Shown here: positions 55,504-64,000 of the stretch, piece by piece
Layout of the letters: each line of letters begins with the position of its first letter
Position numbering within the stretch: the first letter of the stretch is position 1
Assembly (NCBI GenBank): GCA_039180525.1
Contig: JBCDDF010000014.1
Coordinates: forward strand, 3,245 to 67,244
DNA from: Halovulum sp039180525
Lineage (GTDB): Bacteria > Pseudomonadota > Alphaproteobacteria > Rhodobacterales > Rhodobacteraceae
Direction of reading: 5' to 3'
DNA length: 64,000 bases
Program-made: the position numbers and the translations under genes
The notes under the pieces: generated by a model
Databases searched by the model: none
What the model saw: the letters and a program-made list of their open reading frames with translations, nothing else
Told to the model about the DNA's origin: nothing

Positions 55504-56133
55504 ATGAGCCTGACCGCCGAAGATCTGTGCTGCCGCCGCGAAACCGGGATGCTTTTCGCCCCGGTCAGCTTCGATTTGGCGCCCGGATCGGCACTGGCGA
55601 TGCGCGGGCGCAACGGCGCGGGCAAGACCACGTTTTTGCGCGCGCTTGCGGGTTTGGGGCGTTTCGCCGCGGGAAAGATTTCGTGGCAGGGCGCGCCCGT
55701 GGCGCCGGGCCGGCCGGAAATCGCCTATGCCGGGCATCAGGACGCGGTCAAACCGGCGCTGAGCGCGCGCGAGAATCTGCACCTGTGGGCCACGCTTGCC
55801 GGCACCGATCCGGGCGCGGCGCTGGCGCGGTTCGGGCTTCGGGGTCTGGCCGACCGGCCGGCCGCGCGGCTGTCGGCGGGGCAAAGGCGGCGGCTGGGGC
55901 TGGCGCGGCTGGCGGTGTCGCGCGCGCCGCTGTGGCTGCTGGACGAGCCCACGGTTTCCTTGGACAGTGACGGGATCGCGGCGCTGGGGGCGCTTTTGTC
56001 GGACCACCTGGCCGGCGGCGGTTTGGCAATCATCGCCACGCATACCGATCTGCCGATCCCGGTGACGCCGCTGACGCTGGCGCCGCCAGCCGCGGCGGTC
56101 GCGCCCGATCCATTCCTGGCCGAAGCCCCATGA
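55504..56133 (+). CDS. ccmA: Heme exporter ATP-binding protein CcmA
   Basis: 209 residues, the small ABC ATPase of the CcmABCD complex that releases holo-CcmE for cytochrome c maturation. Walker A is GRNGAGKTTF, the signature LSAGQRRRLGLARL, and Walker B LWLLDEPTVSLD. It overlaps ccmB by four bases. Confidence 0.95.
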   Translation: MSLTAEDLCCRRETGMLFAPVSFDLAPGSALAMRGRNGAGKTTFLRALAGLGRFAAGKISWQGAPVAPGRPEIAYAGHQDAVKPALSARENLHLWATLAGTDPGAALARFGLRGLADRPAARLSAGQRRRLGLARLAVSRAPLWLLDEPTVSLDSDGIAALGALLSDHLAGGGLAIIATHTDLPIPVTPLTLAPPAAAVAPDPFLAEAP

Positions 56134-56786
56134 CCGCGCTGCTGCGCCGCGAACTGACGCTTGCCCTGCGCGCCGGCGGCGGCGCGCCGCAGGGGCTGGT
56201 TTTCTATCTGATCGTGGTGTTGCTGGCGCCGCTGGGCATCGGGCCGGACCCCGAGACGCTGGCGCGGGTGGCGCCGGGGCTTTTATGGGTGGCCGCGCTG
56301 CTGGCCTGCCTGGTCACGCTCGACCGGCTGTTTCAGACCGATTGGGAGGACGGCACGCTGGATGCGCTGACGCTGTCGCCGGTGCCATTGGAGGCGGTGG
56401 TGGCCATAAAGGCGCTGGCGCATTGGCTGACCACCGGATTGCCGCTGGCCCTGCTGGCGCCGCTGCTGGCGGTGACGCTGCATCTGCCCGGGGCGGCGAT
56501 GCCCTGGCTGGTCGCGACACTTTTCGCCGGCACCCCCGCGCTCAGCCTGCTGGGCGCGATCGGCGCGGCGCTGACGCTGAACCTGCGCCGCGGCGGGCTG
56601 CTGGTCGGTGTGCTGACGTTGCCGCTGTACATCCCGACGCTGATCTTCGGCGCGCGGGCGGTGGCCAATGCCGCGCAGGGCCTGCCCGCCCTGCCCGCCC
56701 TGGCGCTGACCGCGGCGCTGACCCTGGCGGTCGCGGCACTGGCCCCGTTGGCGGCGGCGGCGATCCTGCGTATCCAAATCCGCTAG
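56130..56786 (+). CDS. ccmB: Heme exporter membrane protein CcmB
   Basis: 218 residues with six hydrophobic segments and the CcmB signatures WVAALLACLVTLDRLFQTDWEDGTLD and FAGTPALSLLGAIGAALTLNLRRGGLL. It is the membrane partner of CcmA. Confidence 0.95.
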   Translation: MTALLRRELTLALRAGGGAPQGLVFYLIVVLLAPLGIGPDPETLARVAPGLLWVAALLACLVTLDRLFQTDWEDGTLDALTLSPVPLEAVVAIKALAHWLTTGLPLALLAPLLAVTLHLPGAAMPWLVATLFAGTPALSLLGAIGAALTLNLRRGGLLVGVLTLPLYIPTLIFGARAVANAAQGLPALPALALTAALTLAVAALAPLAAAAILRIQIR

Positions 56787-56876
56787 CCGCGCACAGCGGC
56801 GGCTTGGCCGCAAACAATCCAGCCGCGACGTGCGGCGCCATTGCCGCTGACCGGCCCAGCGTCTAAATCGATACCC

Positions 56877-57620
56877 ATGTCGCTGTGGCGCTTTGCAAAT
56901 CCCGCCGCCTTCATGGCGTTGACCGACCGCGTGCTGCCCGCATTGTCGGTGCTGACGGCGCTGTGCCTGGCCGTGGGGCTGGCCTGGGGCTTTTTCGGCA
57001 CGCCGCATGACTACCAGCAGGGCGCGACGGTCAAGATCATCTATCTGCACGTGCCCGCCGCGCTGATGGCGATCAATGGTTGGATCATGATGCTGGTCGC
57101 CTCGTTGATCTGGGTGATCCGCCGGCACCATGTCTCTGCCCTGGCCGCGCGCGCCGCCGCCCCGGTGGGCGCGACGCTGACCCTGGTCGCCATGGTCACC
57201 GGCGCGTTCTGGGGCCAACCGACCTGGGGCACCTGGTGGGTCTGGGACCCGCGGCTGACATCGTTCTTCATCCTGCTGATCTTCTACCTGGGCTATATCG
57301 CGCTGTGGGAGGCGGTCGAGGATCCCGAGAAGGCCGCCGATCTGACCGCAGCACTTTGCCTGATCGGGTCGGTCTTTGCGCTGCTGTCGCGCTATGCGGT
57401 GCTGTTCTGGAACCAGGGGCTGCACCAGGGCTTTTCGCTGTCGCTGGATCCGGAGACCAATGTGGCGGACGTGTTCTACTATCCGCTGCTGGTCTGCATG
57501 GCCGGTTTCGCGCTGCTGTTCGTCACGCTGGTGCTGATCCGCACCCGGACGGAGATCCTGCGGCGGCGGCTGCGGGCGCTGGATCTTCGCGCCGCGCATC
57601 TGCGCGAGGGCGCGGCATGA
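56877..57620 (+). CDS. ccmC: Heme-handling membrane protein CcmC
   Basis: 247 residues from ATG 56877. The tryptophan-rich heme-binding motif WGTWWVWDPRLTS is intact, with six hydrophobic helices and the external His-containing loops (YLHVPAA). It presents heme to CcmE. It lies 90 bases after ccmB and overlaps ccmD. Confidence 0.95.
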   Translation: MSLWRFANPAAFMALTDRVLPALSVLTALCLAVGLAWGFFGTPHDYQQGATVKIIYLHVPAALMAINGWIMMLVASLIWVIRRHHVSALAARAAAPVGATLTLVAMVTGAFWGQPTWGTWWVWDPRLTSFFILLIFYLGYIALWEAVEDPEKAADLTAALCLIGSVFALLSRYAVLFWNQGLHQGFSLSLDPETNVADVFYYPLLVCMAGFALLFVTLVLIRTRTEILRRRLRALDLRAAHLREGAA

Positions 57621-57775
57621 TGATCGTGGACCTGGGCCCGCACGCGCTGCCGGTACTGGGCGCCTATGGCGTCTCTGCGGTGCTGATCGGCGCGCTGATC
57701 GCGGTCACGCTGATCGCCGCGCGCCGCGCCCGCGCCGCACTGACCGCCGCCGAAGGGGATGCGGATGAGCGATAA
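57617..57775 (+). CDS. ccmD: Heme exporter protein CcmD
   Basis: 52 residues: a short periplasmic start, one transmembrane helix (VLGAYGVSAVLIGALIAVTL) and a basic cytoplasmic tail (AARRARAAL). It starts at ATG 57617 inside the ccmC stop. Size, position and topology identify it. Confidence 0.9.
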   Translation: MMIVDLGPHALPVLGAYGVSAVLIGALIAVTLIAARRARAALTAAEGDADER

Positions 57776-58340
57776 GGACACCGATGGCCAGCCGGCCGCC
57801 GCACCCGCGCGCCGCGGAGCGCGCCTGTTTCTGCTGATCCCGCCGCTGATCTTTGCCGCCATGGCGGCGGGGTTCTATCTGGCGCTGCAACGCGAGACGC
57901 CGGATGCGCTGCCCAGCGCGCTGGCCGGCCGCGCCGCCCCGGCGCTGGACCTGCCGGCGCTGGGCAACCATCCGACCCCGGATGCGGCGCTTTTGGCCGC
58001 GCCGGGCGTGAAGCTGGTGAACTTCTGGGCCAGTTGGTGCGGCCCCTGCCGGCTGGAACATCCGATCCTGATGCAGGCGGCGGCCGCGGGCGTGCCTGTG
58101 ATCGGCATCAACTACAAGGACCGCCCGTCGAATGCGCAGGGCTTTCTGCGCGCGCTGGGCAATCCCTATACCGCGATCGGCGTCGACGAGAACGGCCGTG
58201 CCGGGCTCGATTGGGGGCTTTACGGCGTGCCGGAAACCTTTGCCATCGACGGCGACGGCAACGTCCTGCTGCGTTTCGCCGGACCGCTGACGGCGGATGT
58301 CTTCTCGGATCGCTTCCAGCCCCTGTTGAATTCGAACTGA
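57765..58340 (+). CDS. ccmG: Thiol:disulfide interchange protein CcmG/DsbE
   Basis: 191 residues: an N-terminal membrane anchor (LFLLIPPLIFAAMAAGFYLAL) and a periplasmic thioredoxin domain with WCGPC at about residue 90, the family GVPETF and a typical CcmG insertion. It reduces apocytochrome c cysteines. ATG 57765 has GAAGGGG six bases upstream; an ATG at 57759 is less well placed. It overlaps ccmD by 11 bases and ends the helABCDX-type operon. ccmE, ccmF and ccmH are not present here. Confidence 0.94.
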   Translation: MSDKDTDGQPAAAPARRGARLFLLIPPLIFAAMAAGFYLALQRETPDALPSALAGRAAPALDLPALGNHPTPDAALLAAPGVKLVNFWASWCGPCRLEHPILMQAAAAGVPVIGINYKDRPSNAQGFLRALGNPYTAIGVDENGRAGLDWGLYGVPETFAIDGDGNVLLRFAGPLTADVFSDRFQPLLNSN

Positions 58341-58533
58341 GCCCCGGGGCGGGCGCCGCGGCCTGTGCGCGTTGCCCGTCATCGGGATCGCCGAGCCGAC
58401 GGCGCAGCGCCGGCAGACGGCGCCCGACACCACCAGATCCGGGCTCGATCTGGGCGCGGCGGCGGCGCGTTGACGCTGCCCGCGCGCCGGACCACATTGC
58501 GCGCGCAACCCGACCGACCAAAGGACAAGCCCC

Positions 58534-60315
58534 ATGGCCGATACCCGCGCACGCCGGAAGTTCCGTTCGCAGGAATGGTTCGACAATCCCAACAACCCCG
58601 GCATGACTGCGCTGTATCTGGAACGCTATCAGAATCAAGAGTTTACCCGCGGCGAGCTGCAATCCGAACGCCCCGTCATCGGCATCGCCCAGACCGGCAG
58701 CGACCTGAGCCCCTGCAACAAGATCCACGTCTTTCTGGCCGACCGGATCAAGGCGGGCATCCGCGATGCCGGCGGTATCCCGATGGAATTTCCGGTCCAT
58801 CCGATCCAGGAAACCGGCAAGCGGCCGACCGCGGCGCTGGACCGCAACCTGGCCTATCTGAGCCTGGTGGAGGTGCTTTACGGCTATCCGATCGACGGGG
58901 TGGTGCTGACCACCGGCTGCGACAAGACCACGCCGGCAATGCTGATGGGCGCGGCCACGGTCGACCTGCCGGCGATCGTGCTGAATGGCGGGCCGATGCT
59001 GGATGGCTGGTGGAAGGGCAAACGCGCCGGATCCGGGACAATCGTGTGGGAATCCAGGCGGTTGCTGGCCGAGGGCGCGATCGATTACGAGGAGTTCATG
59101 CGCCGGGTCTGCGCGTCGGCGCCGTCGCTGGGGCATTGCAACACGATGGGCACCGCCTCGACCATGAACGCGATGGCGGAAGCGCTGGGCATGACCCTGC
59201 CCGGCTGTTCGGCGATCCCAGCCCCGTTTCGCGAGCGCATGGAGATGGCCTATGACACCGGCCGGCGCGCGGTGGAGATGGTGCATGAGGATCTGAAACC
59301 CTCCGACATCATGACCCGGGCCGCATTCCTGAACGCCATCGCCGTCAATACCGCCATCGGCGGGTCGACCAATGCCCCGCCGCATCTGCAGGCCGTCGCG
59401 CGCCATGCCGGGGTGGAGTTGGACGTTCGCGACTGGCAGACCCACGGGTTCGAAAAACCGTTGCTCGTCAATATGCAACCGGCCGGCATCTATCTGGGCG
59501 AGAGCTTCCATCGCGCCGGCGGCGTGCCGGCGGTGATGGGCGAGTTGTCGGCGGCCGGCATGCTGGACGAGACCGTCGTGACCGCGACCGGCAAGACGCT
59601 GGCGGCGGTGCTGGAGGGCAAGCGGTCGGAGGATGCGGACGTGATCCGCCCGGTGGCCGAACCGTTGCGCGACAAGGCCGGGTTCATCGTGCTGGACGGC
59701 AATCTGTTCGACAGCGCGCTGATGAAGACCTCCGTCATCTCGGAGGATTTTCAGCGCCGCTTCCTGTCGAAACCCGGCGCCGAGGGTATCTTCGAGGCCC
59801 GCGCCGTGGTGTTCGAGGGGCCGGAGGACTACCATGAACGATTGAACGACCCGGATCTGAAGATTGACGCGGAAACTATTCTTTTCATTCGAAATGTCGG
59901 CTGCGTCGGCTATCCCGGTTCGGCCGAGGTGGTCAATATGCAGCCCCCCGATGCGCTGATCAAGGCGGGCATCCACCATCTGCCCACGGTGGGCGATGGG
60001 CGGCAATCGGGGACGTCCGAAAGCCCGTCGATCCTGAACGCCTCGCCCGAGGCGGTGGTCGGCGGCGGGCTGGCGCTCTTGAAGACCGGGGATCGGGTGC
60101 GGCTGAACCTGAATGACGGCACGCTGAACGCGCTGGTCGACGATGCCGAATGGGCGGCGCGCCGGGCGGCGTGGACCGCGCCGGAGATCGAGAGCCATAC
60201 GCCCTGGCAGGCGATCTATCGCAGCCATGTCGGGCAACTGGCCGAGGGCGGCTGTCTGGAACTGGCGACCAGTTTCCAGCGCGTGGCCCGGGTGTTGCCG
60301 CGGGACAATCACTGA
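58534..60315 (+). CDS. IlvD/Edd-family sugar-acid dehydratase
   Basis: 593 residues. The iron-sulfur ligands of the IlvD/Edd family are present: SPCNKIH, TTGCDKTTPAML and LGHCNTMGTASTMN. The sequence is nearer to the pentonate/hexonate dehydratases (xylonate, arabinonate, gluconate type) than to the amino-acid enzyme IlvD, judging by the N-terminal region and the WFDNPNNPGMTALY start. It should dehydrate an aldonic acid to a 2-keto-3-deoxy acid. This is a third sugar-acid dehydratase in the window, besides the enolase-type and UxaA-type enzymes. Confidence 0.87.
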   Translation: MADTRARRKFRSQEWFDNPNNPGMTALYLERYQNQEFTRGELQSERPVIGIAQTGSDLSPCNKIHVFLADRIKAGIRDAGGIPMEFPVHPIQETGKRPTAALDRNLAYLSLVEVLYGYPIDGVVLTTGCDKTTPAMLMGAATVDLPAIVLNGGPMLDGWWKGKRAGSGTIVWESRRLLAEGAIDYEEFMRRVCASAPSLGHCNTMGTASTMNAMAEALGMTLPGCSAIPAPFRERMEMAYDTGRRAVEMVHEDLKPSDIMTRAAFLNAIAVNTAIGGSTNAPPHLQAVARHAGVELDVRDWQTHGFEKPLLVNMQPAGIYLGESFHRAGGVPAVMGELSAAGMLDETVVTATGKTLAAVLEGKRSEDADVIRPVAEPLRDKAGFIVLDGNLFDSALMKTSVISEDFQRRFLSKPGAEGIFEARAVVFEGPEDYHERLNDPDLKIDAETILFIRNVGCVGYPGSAEVVNMQPPDALIKAGIHHLPTVGDGRQSGTSESPSILNASPEAVVGGGLALLKTGDRVRLNLNDGTLNALVDDAEWAARRAAWTAPEIESHTPWQAIYRSHVGQLAEGGCLELATSFQRVARVLPRDNH

Positions 60316-60337
60316 GCTGCTGGGCGGCACTTTTGGC

Positions 60338-60367
60338 TGCCAGCATGCGTATGGCATGCGTCTGGCG
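60338..60367 (+). repeat. 11-bp iterated repeat, copy 2 (two units)
   Basis: TGCCAGCAT followed by units GCGTATGGCAT and GCGTCTGGCG, the same beginning and end as the three-unit copy at 46669. It lies 23 bases after the dehydratase stop. Confidence 0.6.
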
Positions 60368-60408
60368 GGTTTTGACCGGCCGTGGGGTGCGTGTGGCCGG
60401 CGGCGGAT

Positions 60409-60441
60409 GCCTCCGGCGGGGATATTTTTGGAACAAAGAAG
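60409..60441 (+). repeat. Dispersed GC-stem/T-run element, copy 5
   Basis: GCCTCCGGCGGGG, ATATTTTTGG, AACAAAGAAG. An upstream CCGGCGGCGG can pair imperfectly with CTCCGGCGGG to make a stem before the Ts. It probably ends the dehydratase transcript. Confidence 0.6.
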
Positions 60442-60495
60442 GCTTGGGGTTTTGCGGGGCGGTCTGGGCTGCGTGCGCATTCGGCCGTTGCGTAG

Positions 60496-60513
60496 GGTGG
60501 GATTTATCCCACC
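60496..60513. repeat. REP-like palindrome GGTGGGAT
   Basis: A perfect 8-bp stem GGTGGGAT / ATCCCACC with a two-base centre, preceded by CGTAG. It is related to the units at 10406 and 10486. It is the third repeat family in this 223-base spacer. Confidence 0.55.
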
Positions 60514-60538
60514 ACAGGACCGCGATTGCCGGTGTGTT

Positions 60539-62308
60539 TCACAGCGGCCAGAGCAGTGGGATGACCAGGCTGGCGAGCAGCCCGAGGGAAATATTGAGCG
60601 GCGCGCCAATCTTTATGAAATCGGTGAAGCGGTAGCCGCCGGGGCCGTAGACGAGCGTGTTGGTCTGATAGCCGATGGGGGTGGCGAAGCTGGCGGAGGC
60701 TGCGACCATGATCGCCACGACCAACGGGCGCGGGTCGACGCCGATGGCGGTCGCCAGGCCGATGGCCACCGGCGTGACGACCACGGCGACGGCGTTGTTG
60801 GACACCATCTCCGTCAGCAGCGAGGTCATCAGGAAGACGCCCCAGATCAGCAGCGGCGCCGGCAGATCGCTGAGCGCGGGGGCCAGTGCCAGCGCCACAA
60901 GTTCCACCGCGCCGGAGCTTTCCAGCCCCGCGCCGACCGCGAGCATGGAAAAGATCAGGATCAGCAGGCGGCCCTCGATAAAGGCGAAGGCCTCGTCGGC
61001 GTCGATGGCGCGGGCCGCCAGCACCAGCGCCACGCCGATGGTGGCGGCCATGAAGATCGGCGCCAGGCCAAGGGCCGCGGCGCCCACGATGCCCGCCAGC
61101 ACCGCGATCACCAGCGGCGCGTGCGCGCGGCGATAGGACCGCGCCGTCGGCTGGGCGATGTCCACCAGCCCCATATCGAGTGCCAGGCGACCGATATCCT
61201 CGGGCGTGCCTTCCAGAAGCAAGGTGTCGCCCACCCGCACGGTCACCTGATCGAGTTGCTGGCCGATGTTCTGGTTCCGTCGGTGCACCGCCAGCGGATA
61301 GACGCCGTAGCGGCGGCGCAGGCGCAATTCGCCCAGCGACCGGCCGATCATGCGGCAGCCGGGCGAGATCAACGCCTCCACGGTCGTGGTGCTGCGGGTG
61401 GCCAATTCATCGACCAGATTGACGTCGCCCCGTTCCTTCAGCCCCAGAAGCTCCCCCACCGCGGTGCGCAGGATCACGCGGTCGCCGCGTTCCAGGGTCA
61501 CGTCGGGAAAGCGGCGGCGCAGGGATTCGTCGGCGCGGATCACGTCGATCACCCGGGTGCCGGTGCGCTGGAACAGCGGCACGTTGAAGACGGTTTCGCC
61601 GATCAGGGGCGAATCCTCGGGGATGGCGACTTCGGTGAAGTATTTCATCGCCTGCCGGTCGGTCAGCAGCGCCGCCATGCTGTCGCGTTCGGGCAGCAGG
61701 CGGGGCCCCAGGATGCGCAGGTAGAGCACGCCATAGGCGGCCAGGATCAGCCCCAGCGGGGTAATCTCGAACAGGGTGAAGGGTGCCAGCCCGTGGCTGC
61801 GCGCGACCCCATCGACCAGCAGGTTGGTCGAGGTGCCGATTAGCGTCAGCAGCCCGCCCAGGATCGCGACATAAGAAAGCGGGATCAGCAGTTTGGAGGG
61901 TGCGAGCCGCATCCGTTGCGCCAGCGATACGGCGATGGGGATCAGCATCACCACGACGGGTGTGTTGTTCATGAAGGCGGAGGCGGAGAGCGTGGCCACC
62001 GCGAACCCCGCCAGCACCATGCCGGGCCGGGCGCTGGCCTGGGCACCGATGCGCGTGGCCAGGGCGTGCAGCGCGCCGGTACGCACCAGCGCGCCCGAGA
62101 TCACGAACATTGCGGCGATGGTCCAGGGTGCGGGATTGGAAAAGACGCCCAACATCGCCTCGGTCGATAAGACGCCGGAGATCAGCAGGATGGACGCGCC
62201 CAGAAGCGCCACGACCTCTGGCGGATAGGTTTCGCGCACGAAAAGCGTGAACATCGCGACCAGGACGCCCAGCGTGAAGATCGCCGGAAAGCCGGCGATC
62301 GGGACCAT
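60539..62308 (-). CDS. SLC13-family (DASS/ArsB-like) carrier with two RCK_C domains
   Basis: 589 residues. Hydrophobic helices at both ends (for example FTLGVLVAMFTLFV; PLLIWGVFLMTSLLTEMVSNNAVAVVVTP) flank a central soluble part (about 200-380) with two TrkA_C/RCK_C domains (DSPLIGETVFNVPLFQRTGTRVIDVIR and GCRMIGRSLGELRLRRRYGVYPLAVHR). Members import sulfate, dicarboxylates or related anions; the substrate here is unknown. ATG 62308 is chosen; a GTG nine bases upstream (62317) is also possible. It is convergent with the dehydratase and divergent from the next gene. Confidence 0.87.
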   Translation of the reverse strand: MVPIAGFPAIFTLGVLVAMFTLFVRETYPPEVVALLGASILLISGVLSTEAMLGVFSNPAPWTIAAMFVISGALVRTGALHALATRIGAQASARPGMVLAGFAVATLSASAFMNNTPVVVMLIPIAVSLAQRMRLAPSKLLIPLSYVAILGGLLTLIGTSTNLLVDGVARSHGLAPFTLFEITPLGLILAAYGVLYLRILGPRLLPERDSMAALLTDRQAMKYFTEVAIPEDSPLIGETVFNVPLFQRTGTRVIDVIRADESLRRRFPDVTLERGDRVILRTAVGELLGLKERGDVNLVDELATRSTTTVEALISPGCRMIGRSLGELRLRRRYGVYPLAVHRRNQNIGQQLDQVTVRVGDTLLLEGTPEDIGRLALDMGLVDIAQPTARSYRRAHAPLVIAVLAGIVGAAALGLAPIFMAATIGVALVLAARAIDADEAFAFIEGRLLILIFSMLAVGAGLESSGAVELVALALAPALSDLPAPLLIWGVFLMTSLLTEMVSNNAVAVVVTPVAIGLATAIGVDPRPLVVAIMVAASASFATPIGYQTNTLVYGPGGYRFTDFIKIGAPLNISLGLLASLVIPLLWPL

Positions 62309-62495
62309 GTCGATCACCGGGCCGGGCCCGCCGGCCGGTGTCGGGGTGGGACCTGTCTCATCGCGGGCGGGCCCTTCATGTCGCTTCGATCCGGCGCCGG
62401 AGTTTGGCGGAAATGGCGCCGGGGCTCAAGCGGCTTGACCCGGGCCCGGCCCGGCCCACCCTGCGGCGGGATCGCATTATTGGAGCCCGACGCCC

Positions 62496-63176
62496 ATGCC
62501 CCAGCGCCTGCCGCCCGTCCCTGCCGCCGACCGCCGCAGCCTGGAGCCGTTGCGGCCCGCGATCGAAGCGACACTTGGCGGGTTCGTGCCGAACTCGCTT
62601 TACGTGATGGCGCATAACCCCGATCTGCTGATCGGGTTCGGGGCGCTGAGCCGCGGGGTGTTCCGCGGCTCGCCGCGCACGCGGATCGGCGGGGTGGCGG
62701 CGCTGCGGGCGGCGGCGCGTCAGATCTGGCGGGCCTGGCGGTTGCGGCGCGACCCGCCGCTGGAAGAGGGGCTGCGGGCGCTGATCTTTCTGGCCGCAAG
62801 CCTGAGCGCCGGGTGCCGGTACTGCCAGGCGCATTCGGTGACGCAGGCGCAGGACCGCGGCATCGGGCAGGAGAAGATCGACGACATCCTGCGGTTCGAC
62901 ACCAGCCCGCATTTCACGGCCGCCGAGCGCGCCGCCCTGGCGGTGGCCTTTGCCGCCAACGAAGTGCCCGGCGCGGTGACGGAGGCGCAATTCGCGGCGC
63001 TGCGCGCGGAATTCACGGCGCAGCAGATCGTCGATATCGTGGCGGCCATCGCCTATATCGCCTTTCTCAACCGCTGGAACGACACGTTCGCGACCGTGCT
63101 GGAGGACCGCCCGGCGGGACTGGCCGCGCAAGCGCTGGCGCCGCGCGGGTGGGAGATCGGGGCGCATGGGGCTTGA
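62496..63176 (+). CDS. AhpD-like / carboxymuconolactone decarboxylase family protein
   Basis: 226 residues with the CMD fold and the redox motif CRYCQAHS at its centre, as in peroxidase-related AhpD proteins. N- and C-terminal parts (GFVPNSLYVMAHNPDLL; AIAYIAFLNRWNDT) are typical of the longer members. It probably reduces peroxides or related electrophiles using a disulfide relay; the physiological partner is unknown. Confidence 0.85.
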   Translation: MPQRLPPVPAADRRSLEPLRPAIEATLGGFVPNSLYVMAHNPDLLIGFGALSRGVFRGSPRTRIGGVAALRAAARQIWRAWRLRRDPPLEEGLRALIFLAASLSAGCRYCQAHSVTQAQDRGIGQEKIDDILRFDTSPHFTAAERAALAVAFAANEVPGAVTEAQFAALRAEFTAQQIVDIVAAIAYIAFLNRWNDTFATVLEDRPAGLAAQALAPRGWEIGAHGA

Positions 63177-63194
63177 GGAAGCTTTGCACAACGC

Positions 63195-63215
63195 GCCCCG
63201 GGATCGACCCGGGGC
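63195..63215. terminator. GC palindrome after the AhpD-like gene
   Basis: A perfect 8-bp stem GCCCCGGG / CCCGGGGC with a five-base loop, followed about 25 bases later by a related CCCCGG...CCGGGG stem. It belongs to the CCCGGG family seen at 27233 and 45413, in the space between convergent genes. Confidence 0.5.
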
Positions 63216-63324
63216 CCCGGGTGCCGCGCGCCGGGCGGAGGCCCCGGATCCAGCCCGGGGGCGCGCTGCGCGAAGGGGCGGTGGTCGTGGGTCAGGCGAT
63301 CCTTCGGGGCCAATCGTGGCCGGT

Positions 63325-63972
63325 TTACGATTGGAGATCTCGACAATTGAAGAGATCGGGCAGCGGGCCATCGGGGTCGATATGCGGTCCTTGTGTCCAT
63401 GTCCCGGCCTTGACCGCTTCGGTGACATCCAGGCAATAGACCATGGTCCGCACCTTTCGCGCCATCGTTCTAAAGTCGTTGAGGGGGCTGGTGACCTGAT
63501 AAATGCGCACTTTGATCCTCAGATCGGGATCGGGGGGGTATGATACGCGCATTCCACAGAATTTTGGCACGCCTTCCGATTTAACATAAACGCAACTAAC
63601 ATAGAAGTCTTCCGGCGAGTCCTTGGGAAACAGTAAGATGACTCCATTAACCCCTGGAGGTCCTCCTGAAAGCCAACGGACTTCATACCCTTCCAGAAAA
63701 AAGAAATCGGCTATTCCCTCAGTGTGTGGATGTCGGTCTGACGCCTCGTCGGGAAACCAAATATATCGCCCAACCCCGCCGGGTCTCGACTCAATGTGAA
63801 TGACGGTTGGATGCAGGTGCGGGTCGTATTCCTTAGCGTTGTTGAACCACTTCACATCAGTAAGTGGAATGAAGTGATCATCGCGACGGATTTCGCTTGC
63901 GTTTGTGCGTACATCAAATACGCGCGACCGAAGCTCGATCAGCGATGTGTTTTCGGGCGGGACGTCCCCCAA
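63325..63972 (-). CDS. Hypothetical protein, possibly partial at the window edge
   Basis: 215 residues from TTG 63972; the frame stays open to the right edge, so the true start may lie outside the window. The base composition is clearly lower in GC than the neighbouring genes. The sequence is rich in Tyr, Phe and His (YDPHLHPTVIHIE, RYIWFPDE, HPHTEGIADFFFLEGYEVRW) with strands that suggest a beta-sandwich. No family was recognised. It is a candidate for recent acquisition. Confidence 0.6.
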   Translation of the reverse strand: MGDVPPENTSLIELRSRVFDVRTNASEIRRDDHFIPLTDVKWFNNAKEYDPHLHPTVIHIESRPGGVGRYIWFPDEASDRHPHTEGIADFFFLEGYEVRWLSGGPPGVNGVILLFPKDSPEDFYVSCVYVKSEGVPKFCGMRVSYPPDPDLRIKVRIYQVTSPLNDFRTMARKVRTMVYCLDVTEAVKAGTWTQGPHIDPDGPLPDLFNCRDLQS

Positions 63973-64000
63973 AGCTGGCTCTAGGGCCAGGAAAGCGGTC

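Overview
This window is a high-GC chromosomal segment of an alphaproteobacterium, most likely a member of the Rhodobacterales (Rhodobacteraceae / Roseobacter lineage). The evidence is the ccmABCD-ccmG cytochrome c maturation operon (the helABCDX layout known from Rhodobacter) divergent from aconitase, a leucine/isovalerate catabolic cluster, TRAP and family-5 ABC transporters, paired 3-hydroxybutyrate dehydrogenase and patatin genes, and several dispersed GC-rich palindromic repeats. No rRNA, tRNA, CRISPR array, transposase or integrase was seen. The assignment is inference from gene content.

Layout. 0-5.1 kb: lactate and sugar-acid enzymes (D-lactate dehydrogenase, a 2-hydroxyacid dehydrogenase, an enolase-superfamily dehydratase, an HpcH/HpaI aldolase). 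5.2-17.5 kb: an AraC-type regulator divergent from an operon of PhyH dioxygenase, degenerate metallo-beta-lactamase-fold protein, ABC substrate-binding protein, second PhyH dioxygenase, two permeases, a fused double ATPase and a GH38 alpha-mannosidase. This looks like an uptake and processing unit for a mannose-containing compound. 17.5-21.7 kb: acetyltransferase, cupin, MFS exporter, and the bdhA-patatin pair of 3-hydroxybutyrate/PHB metabolism. 21.7-29.6 kb: FAH-family hydrolase divergent from a TRAP transporter operon that continues into a third PhyH dioxygenase, a UxaA-type dehydratase and an AroE-like dehydrogenase, probably another sugar-acid route.

29.6-43.4 kb: the leucine (liu) pathway on the minus strand: isovaleryl-CoA dehydrogenase, methylcrotonyl-CoA carboxylase beta and alpha subunits, HMG-CoA lyase and an enoyl-CoA hydratase. 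It is interrupted twice. Between ivd and mccB lie a small basic protein, a VapBC-type toxin-antitoxin pair and a secreted Cys-rich protein. Between mccB and mccA lie a nuclease, an ASCH protein and, on the opposite strand behind an AT-rich leader, a 1,228-residue G8 / beta-helix / RTX / LamG-like secreted protein.

43.4-52.1 kb: housekeeping (lipocalin, hisB-hisH, VOC protein plus WYL regulator, aminopeptidase N, gatB). 52.1-58.3 kb: a repeat-rich spacer, aconitase and ccmABCD-ccmG. 58.3-64 kb: an IlvD/Edd-family sugar-acid dehydratase, an SLC13-type carrier with RCK_C domains, an AhpD-like protein and a less GC-rich gene of unknown function at the right edge.

The most unusual points are (i) a dispersed 53-bp element whose hairpin shows two compensated base-pair changes between distant copies, (ii) the G8/RTX protein inserted in the leucine cluster, (iii) a toxin-antitoxin pair embedded in the same cluster, (iv) three PhyH oxygenases wired to two transporters, and (v) an MBL-fold protein that has lost its first zinc-binding motif.
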